From Candidatus Korarchaeum sp. (GTDB taxonomy: Archaea > Korarchaeota > Korarchaeia > Korarchaeales > Korarchaeaceae): a DNA stretch of 64,000 nt. The first letter of the stretch is position 1; each line of letters begins with the position of its first letter. The translations under genes were made by a program, and so were the position numbers. Location: the NCBI GenBank assembly GCA_038888615.1, contig JAWAID010000001.1, forward strand, positions 124,001 to 188,000, written 5' to 3'. Below, one piece after another: positions 59,405 to 64,000 of the stretch. The notes under the pieces are model-generated. The model was given only the letters and a program-made list of their open reading frames with translations, ran no database searches and was not told the DNA's origin.

Positions 59405-60268
59405 TTATCCCCTCTTACCGCAATCGGTGGTGCAGAGCCCCCAGCTCCTCATCGTCCCGCAGCTCGGGGGCTTGTACCTCCTCCTAGCTATGTGGGAGAC
59501 TTGGTATGCCGTGACCCTCTCCTTGAAGTCGGGCAGGTTCCTGAAGAGGTCGACTATCCGATCCTCCCTCCAACCGCGCTCCAGCAGGTGGGAGACGAGG
59601 GCGAACCTGGCCTGATGCGTCAGGTTGTCCCCCGCCCTCACCCTCTCTAGTAGCTCCGAGATGCACGGGGGGAGTTCCCCCTTGACCTCAGCCCCCTTGG
59701 GAGCCCTCTCGGACATCAGCTTAGAGACCTCCTCAGCTATCCTCCTGAGAGGAGGAGGGAGCTCAACCCTAGGGGTCCTCAAGACGTTCTCCCTTACGTA
59801 CTCAGCTATTATCCTCTCCATCTCGTATCTGTCAACTAGCACGTATCCCCTAACCACTACCCTGTTGACGAGCCTCCACCTCCTTCCCCCTATCCTCGAT
59901 GCCCCTCTCAAGTAGCTAGCTAGGTCGATCCAGAGGTCCCCCTTGGTCGATATGTTGAAGGTGCCACTCGCTATCTCCTTCAGCTGCTCTAAGCTCAGCC
60001 TCCGGCATAGCCTCAGGAACCTCTTCGCCTCGTAATCAGCCAACCTGGAGAGGACGCTCCTCCCAGCTTCAGCGGCTATGAGCTTCGCCGCGACGAAGGA
60101 GTGTACCTCCAGGGCTGGGCTCCTAGTCGCGTGAGGCCTGCCTGTGATTGCAGATATCAGCCTCTCCCTGGCCAGGGACCTGACCTCCTCCAAGCTCGGG
60201 TCCTCGGCTAGGTCCTCCAGGGTGACCCCCTCCAGTAGGGAGGCCCCCTGCTTGGAGAAGGGAGCCAC
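59405..60268 (-). CDS. priL: DNA primase large subunit PriL
   Basis: A 287-residue regulatory subunit. N-terminal helical domain; C-terminal iron-sulphur domain with DNLTHQARFALVSHLLERGW, DFKERVTAYQVSHIARRRY and four cysteines (ELPPCISEL, PSCGTM, GLC, TTDC) for a 4Fe-4S cluster. The start is uncertain: the GTG at 60268 avoids overlap with PCNA, while a TTG at 60328 would overlap it by 47 nt. The gene order PCNA-PriL-PriS implies co-expression. Confidence 0.9.
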   Translation of the reverse strand: MAPFSKQGASLLEGVTLEDLAEDPSLEEVRSLARERLISAITGRPHATRSPALEVHSFVAAKLIAAEAGRSVLSRLADYEAKRFLRLCRRLSLEQLKEIASGTFNISTKGDLWIDLASYLRGASRIGGRRWRLVNRVVVRGYVLVDRYEMERIIAEYVRENVLRTPRVELPPPLRRIAEEVSKLMSERAPKGAEVKGELPPCISELLERVRAGDNLTHQARFALVSHLLERGWREDRIVDLFRNLPDFKERVTAYQVSHIARRRYKPPSCGTMRSWGLCTTDCGKRG

Positions 60269-60281
60269 TGAGATCAGCTCA

Positions 60282-61034
60282 TCAGACCTGTAGGTGGGCG
60301 AGGTAATATGTGATCCCAGCTCCCTCAACCCCCCCTATCGGGTAGCTGAGCTTCAGGGGGGCGTTCGTCCTCAGCTCTATGTCAGCCTCCTCCGATATCT
60401 CTGCAGGTTTCACCATCTTCTCCAGGTAGGCCATGTTGTACATGCTCTTAGAGGGCTCCTCAGCCCAGACATCTATGAGAGCCCTATCATCCCTGGTTAT
60501 CGAGATGACGGCCTTCCCCCTATCGCTACTCACCCTGAACTCCACCTTCTCGCTATCTATGTATATCTCCACATCAGAGCCCACCACCTTCAGGTCCCTT
60601 ATCACGCTGGGTATCGTATCGCTATCCAGCCTAGCCCTGGCCTTGAAGTCCACCTTTATCGTCTTGAACTCGAAGGGAGTGCCAGCGAGCAGCGGGAACT
60701 CGAAGACCCTCTTATAGCCGTTCATACTAGCGAGCTTCATGCTGTTTTCGGTGAAGAGGAGCTCAACCCTCTCCTTGTTCTTCACCCTCTTCAGCACCTT
60801 AGCCAGATCGGTGAAGTCCATCCCGTAGAACCTGGAGGCCTCGGCCTCGAACTCCATGAAGTAGGCCCTAGGTAGGGATATCTGTATCATGGCCGTCTTA
60901 GACGGATCCAATGCTTGAAGCCCGAATCCCAGATCGGGGTCCAACTTAACTGAGGCCTCACCCACTAAGGATTCAACGGCCTCGACTATCGCTTTTAACG
61001 TTCCGGCTTCCTCGAAAACCACCCTATTGGGCAT
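60282..61034 (-). CDS. pcn: PCNA sliding clamp
   Basis: A 250-residue trimeric DNA clamp. Conserved parts: DPDLGFGLQALDPSKTAMIQ, SRFYGMDFTDLAKVLKRVKN, the interdomain connector region VDFKARARLDSDTIPSVIRD, and the C-terminal GGVEGAGITYYLAHLQV. ATG 61034 has GGAGGGTG six nt upstream; a GTG at 61043 is possible. It overlaps the OB-fold gene by 11 nt. Confidence 0.95.
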   Translation of the reverse strand: MPNRVVFEEAGTLKAIVEAVESLVGEASVKLDPDLGFGLQALDPSKTAMIQISLPRAYFMEFEAEASRFYGMDFTDLAKVLKRVKNKERVELLFTENSMKLASMNGYKRVFEFPLLAGTPFEFKTIKVDFKARARLDSDTIPSVIRDLKVVGSDVEIYIDSEKVEFRVSSDRGKAVISITRDDRALIDVWAEEPSKSMYNMAYLEKMVKPAEISEEADIELRTNAPLKLSYPIGGVEGAGITYYLAHLQV

Positions 61035-61341
61035 CCTCAACACCCTCCACTACACCAGACACCTTCCTCCTCAGTAGCTCTACGCTCCTCAACAGACTTA
61101 TATCTATTCCTGAGACCCTTGCGATTGCGTAAGCTTGGACCTCCTTGAACTCCCCCGACGATATCAGGGAGCCAACCACGTAAACTATATCCCTGGGCTT
61201 GAGCTCGGCTGCCCTATCGTGGTAAACCCTGGCTCTCCCGGTGCCGTCCTCCACGATTATGCAGTTCTCGAAGACGCTCACAACGACGCCCAGTATCGCT
61301 ACCTCATCCCCCTCCAGCTCGGCTATCTTACTCCAGTACAT
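61024..61341 (-). CDS. Small OB-fold protein between PolD and PCNA
   Basis: A 105-residue protein. GDEVAILGVVVSVFENCIIV, EDGTGRARVYHDRAAELKPR and DIVYVVGSLISSGEFKEVQA show a single OB fold of the RPA32/Stn1-like kind, probably binding single-stranded DNA. The ATG at 61341 has GGTGATCCC directly upstream; reading through from further upstream gives only an out-of-frame part of the polymerase gene. Position between polymerase and clamp strongly suggests a replication role (inference). Confidence 0.78.
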   Translation of the reverse strand: MYWSKIAELEGDEVAILGVVVSVFENCIIVEDGTGRARVYHDRAAELKPRDIVYVVGSLISSGEFKEVQAYAIARVSGIDISLLRSVELLRRKVSGVVEGVEDAQ

Positions 61342-61349
61342 GGGATCAC

Positions 61350-64000
61350 CTAGAGGAAGTCTACCAGCTTGGTTGGCCTCTTTCCCCTGACCTCCGACTC
61401 CACCAGGAACTTGGATAAGTCCGCCCCATTCGATCCCCTCTCCCTGAAGAGGGAGGATATCTCCTGCTCTATGAGCTTGACCCTCTGGAGCAAGTAGCCC
61501 TCCACCCCGTACCTCCTCATCAGCTCGAGCGTGGGTCTCAGGTACTTCATCACGGTGCCCTTGTGTACCGTCAGCACCACGCTGCCGTTGCACTTCAGAC
61601 ACCTCCCCGAGAGCGGGGGCCTCCTGTACTTGGCGTTGCAATCGGTGCACCTGAACTCCTGCTGCCCGAACCTCCTCAGGTTGCCCACGATATCCCTTAT
61701 GAAGTGAGATGTTATTGCTCTGGATAAAGCGTCCAGGGAGTCGACAGCCCTTATCTTCCTCTCGAGTGAGAAGTGGGCCTCCATCTTATCCGACATGGTC
61801 TCCAACTTCCTGTAAGTGGTCTGAAGAGGTCCCCCATCTACCTTGGATGTCCATAATGAGCTCATGATCCTCGGGTAATTATCGCCTGCTTCTATCCTGC
61901 TCCCGACCGTCTCAACCAACCCCCTCACCTTCGAGGGGTCCTCGTACCTGTAGGTGGCTTCGTAGAACTCCGGAGGGAGCTCGCTCACTACCTCCATGTT
62001 GTAGACCTCGTCATCCACGTACTTAGGATCCACCCTCGTCACTAGGAGGAGGGGGGCATCTTCCCTTCCTCCCGGCGTGGATGGGAGAAACTCCTTTGAG
62101 AAGTTCAGAAGGGCATCTAGTAGGAGCATTATGGAGTCCTCATCCCCATCCACGTTCCTCCTCTTGGCTGCATGGAGGAAGGGGTGCGCGAAGAGGACAT
62201 CCGCATCGGTGAAACCTATTATCCTGGCCAAGTTAGCCACGAAGGTGTGGGGGGATATCGTGAGGATCAGCTTCCCAACCAGGTCCTCCTCCCTCTCCAC
62301 CCTGTAGAAGGGCTCCAATCGGTAGAACTTGACTAGGAGCTCATCCACGTACTTGGCCACTGATATTAGGTACTTAGCGGCCGCCCTGGGTATTACGACA
62401 TCCTGCACTTTCAGCTCCAGGAGCTGATCCTCGCTCCTCAGCTCCCTACCATCGGCATCTAGCTCATAACCTAGTTCCCTGAGCTTATCCAAACTGACGC
62501 CTACCTCGGATGGTTTGAAGTGCGTCAGGACCGCGTTAACGGCATCGAACCTAACTGTACCGTCTTTGAAGACGTAGAGCCCGTGCTTAGCCCTCAGTAT
62601 CCCTTTCTCGATGGGTTCAGGTATCTTAGATCCGCTAGTCAGCCCCTTAACCCCCTTGACCTTCTGAAGCACCTCCTGACCCTCGTTGAGCCTCCTCAGG
62701 GCCCTCTCCACCTCCTCCCTCAGGTTCACCCTCACGCTCCCGTATGGGACTGGCTCCGCTGATGGGTGCTCCTGACACCTCCCGTTCACCTGCTTCCCGC
62801 ATATAGGACAGAAGGAGAGCTTGGAAGTTGGGGAGCCGCAGTTCGGACACCTGAATAGGGTCGTCCTAGTGCCGCAGCCCCTACAGAGCCTCAGGGCCAC
62901 CTCGACCGTCACCACACCCTTGCCGTAAGCCGCATCCAGGGACCTGGATGACCCCTTCAAGTTCCCCAGGGGGAAGAGCAGGTTCACTGGTGGCTTCATC
63001 TTCCTTGGTTTAGCTTTCTCAGGCCTACCCACCCTCATCCCAATCTTAGTGGGGCCCTTGGGCATCACCTCGACGTCCAGGAAATCGTTGAGCAGCTTGA
63101 GGGTAGCGTAGCTTGGATAGCTTGCGGAATCGGGGAGCCTCTCGGACACGTACTTAAGGAGCTTCCAATCCTCCTCGTTGAGGATCAAGCTCCCATCAGC
63201 CACCTTATGAGGGATACCTAGGAGCTCCAGTATCCTCTTCAAGTCACTGCTGAACTTCAACTTCCCATTTGAGGATCCCCTAACCTCCCTCGCTAGCTCC
63301 AGTAAATCCTCCACCCTCAAGTGCTCCCAGTAGTAGGTGAACTTGGGGTGCAGAGGAACTCCAAGCTCCCTGGATATCCTCAGGGCCTCCTCCAGGTTCG
63401 AGGGCTCCTTGGCTTCAGAGCCCCTGACCAGCCCCGCCCACCACTCCTCGGTCCAAGCCGATGGGAGGAGGGGATGGTTGTTCTCCAGGAACTCGCCGTA
63501 AGCTATGAGCACATCCCCCAAATGTATGATCTCCTCGATCTCACCTAGTAGCTCTAATGCCTCCTTAGGGTCATCGAGCCTGAGCACGCTACCGTCCCTC
63601 AACCTAACGGTTGGCCCCTCTATGGAGTCGACGGGCATCACCACAGCGCTCTTCCCGGGTCTCTCTATCCTGACCTGAGTCCCGACAGCTAAGAAGCTAT
63701 CTATCACGTACATGGTGGCTGGGTTCATCCCTATGGATGCCAGTCCCGTGTTCCTAGCCCTCCCGTACCTCAACCTGAATCCCCCTATCCTGGAGGGGTA
63801 GGAGAGCACCGGCCTCCCCATCACCGCATCCTTCAGGTACTTGTAGGAGGCCTCTACCACCGGACAGCCGCTGGCCTCCCGCTCTACCCTCTCCTCCCCA
63901 CCTCTCTCGATCCAGCTCCAGCATGAGTCATCGAAGTCCACTAATTCCCTTATCTGATCAATTATCTTCCTTAGCTTCTTCGCTTTCTGTAGTATGCAGT
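61350..64000 (-). CDS. polC: DNA polymerase D large subunit DP2 (5' end beyond window)
   Basis: At least 883 codons; the frame is still open at the window edge (KAKKLRKIIDQIRELVDFDD). A GTG at 63941 is internal. RLRYGRARNTGLASIGMNPA, the catalytic NVDGDEDSIMLLLDALLNFS and LFAHPFLHAAKRR identify the double-psi barrel polymerase subunit. Zinc clusters CRGCGTRTTLFRCPNCG and CPICGKQVNGRC lie mid-protein, and CTDCNAKYRRPPLSGRCLKC near the end. The C-terminus RPTKLVDFL looks like a weak PCNA-binding (PIP) box. No intein is visible in this part. Confidence 0.95.
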   Translation of the reverse strand, partial: CILQKAKKLRKIIDQIRELVDFDDSCWSWIERGGEERVEREASGCPVVEASYKYLKDAVMGRPVLSYPSRIGGFRLRYGRARNTGLASIGMNPATMYVIDSFLAVGTQVRIERPGKSAVVMPVDSIEGPTVRLRDGSVLRLDDPKEALELLGEIEEIIHLGDVLIAYGEFLENNHPLLPSAWTEEWWAGLVRGSEAKEPSNLEEALRISRELGVPLHPKFTYYWEHLRVEDLLELAREVRGSSNGKLKFSSDLKRILELLGIPHKVADGSLILNEEDWKLLKYVSERLPDSASYPSYATLKLLNDFLDVEVMPKGPTKIGMRVGRPEKAKPRKMKPPVNLLFPLGNLKGSSRSLDAAYGKGVVTVEVALRLCRGCGTRTTLFRCPNCGSPTSKLSFCPICGKQVNGRCQEHPSAEPVPYGSVRVNLREEVERALRRLNEGQEVLQKVKGVKGLTSGSKIPEPIEKGILRAKHGLYVFKDGTVRFDAVNAVLTHFKPSEVGVSLDKLRELGYELDADGRELRSEDQLLELKVQDVVIPRAAAKYLISVAKYVDELLVKFYRLEPFYRVEREEDLVGKLILTISPHTFVANLARIIGFTDADVLFAHPFLHAAKRRNVDGDEDSIMLLLDALLNFSKEFLPSTPGGREDAPLLLVTRVDPKYVDDEVYNMEVVSELPPEFYEATYRYEDPSKVRGLVETVGSRIEAGDNYPRIMSSLWTSKVDGGPLQTTYRKLETMSDKMEAHFSLERKIRAVDSLDALSRAITSHFIRDIVGNLRRFGQQEFRCTDCNAKYRRPPLSGRCLKCNGSVVLTVHKGTVMKYLRPTLELMRRYGVEGYLLQRVKLIEQEISSLFRERGSNGADLSKFLVESEVRGKRPTKLVDFL

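Noticed and set aside
61342..61650. N-terminal extension of the OB-fold protein
   Set aside because: These codons lie out of frame inside the PolD gene, and a strong ribosome-binding site marks the ATG at 61341.
1..64000. CRISPR array or complete mobile element
   Set aside because: No regularly spaced repeats, cas genes, complete transposase or integrase were seen.

Overview
The window is archaeal. It carries an archaeal/eukaryote-type information-processing set: PolD large subunit, PCNA, PriS/PriL primase, GINS, aIF2-alpha, aIF5A, SRP54, Rpb4/RpoF, RpoD, Cbf5, Pus10 and e-type ribosomal proteins (L44e, S27e, L34e, L14e, L19e, L32e, S4e, L18e, L21e). PolD argues against a classical Crenarchaeon. 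PolD, an archaeal CydA/CydA' oxidase pair, a pantothenate-salvage type kinase and strong AGG/AGA arginine codon use fit a thermophilic member of the Korarchaeota/TACK area. That assignment is inference. Gene density is high, many genes overlap by 4-20 nt, and many transcription units appear leaderless, with a TATA element about 25 nt before the start codon.

Layout. 1-9980: partial pheS, a radical SAM protein, a phosphoesterase, a vitamin/cofactor group (ECF S-like membrane protein, type II pantothenate kinase, Nudix-like protein, NadM), a PIN-ATPase-KH protein and isopentenyl phosphate kinase, then DUF655, rpoF, rpl21e and pus10. 9977-13004: srp54, aIF5A, rps9, rpl13, rpl18e. 13125-17347: a NaiP-like MFS transporter and a CydA/CydA' oxygen reductase pair. 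17348-21710: transposon debris, tRNA-Leu, rpoD, an unknown 311-residue protein, rps11-rps4-rps13, an RNA-like intergenic region and tRNA-Ser. 21790-32073: cbf5, rpl14e, rpl34e and the large rpl14-to-secY ribosomal protein cluster. 32074-32553: a non-coding region rich in hairpins. 32554-47400: metabolic and regulatory genes (adk, an M20 peptidase, feoAB with a perfect 20-bp palindromic operator candidate, an XPB helicase, a GTPBP1-like GTPase, a hydroxyacid dehydrogenase, mtnA) and alaS. 47557-56137: rpl12 followed by a cell-surface block (two large DUF11-type membrane-anchored proteins, one with an alpha/alpha toroid, a small anchored protein and an S-layer-like protein) with tRNA-Arg inside it. 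56374-64000: aIF2-alpha and a replication block (GINS, rpl44e, rps27e, then PriS, PriL, PCNA, an OB-fold protein and PolD DP2 on the other strand).

How it fits together. Translation, secretion (SRP54, SecY, EMC3-like insertase) and replication genes are packed into co-directional strings. The cofactor genes suggest salvage of pantothenate, and perhaps niacin, rather than de novo synthesis. The most unusual items are the two-subunit CydA/CydA' oxidase with an extra soluble insert, the toroid/DUF11 surface cluster next to the S-layer gene, a GINS-B-like tail on the primase catalytic subunit, two unassigned structured-RNA candidates, and symmetric TATA boxes that appear to drive divergent, often leaderless, genes.
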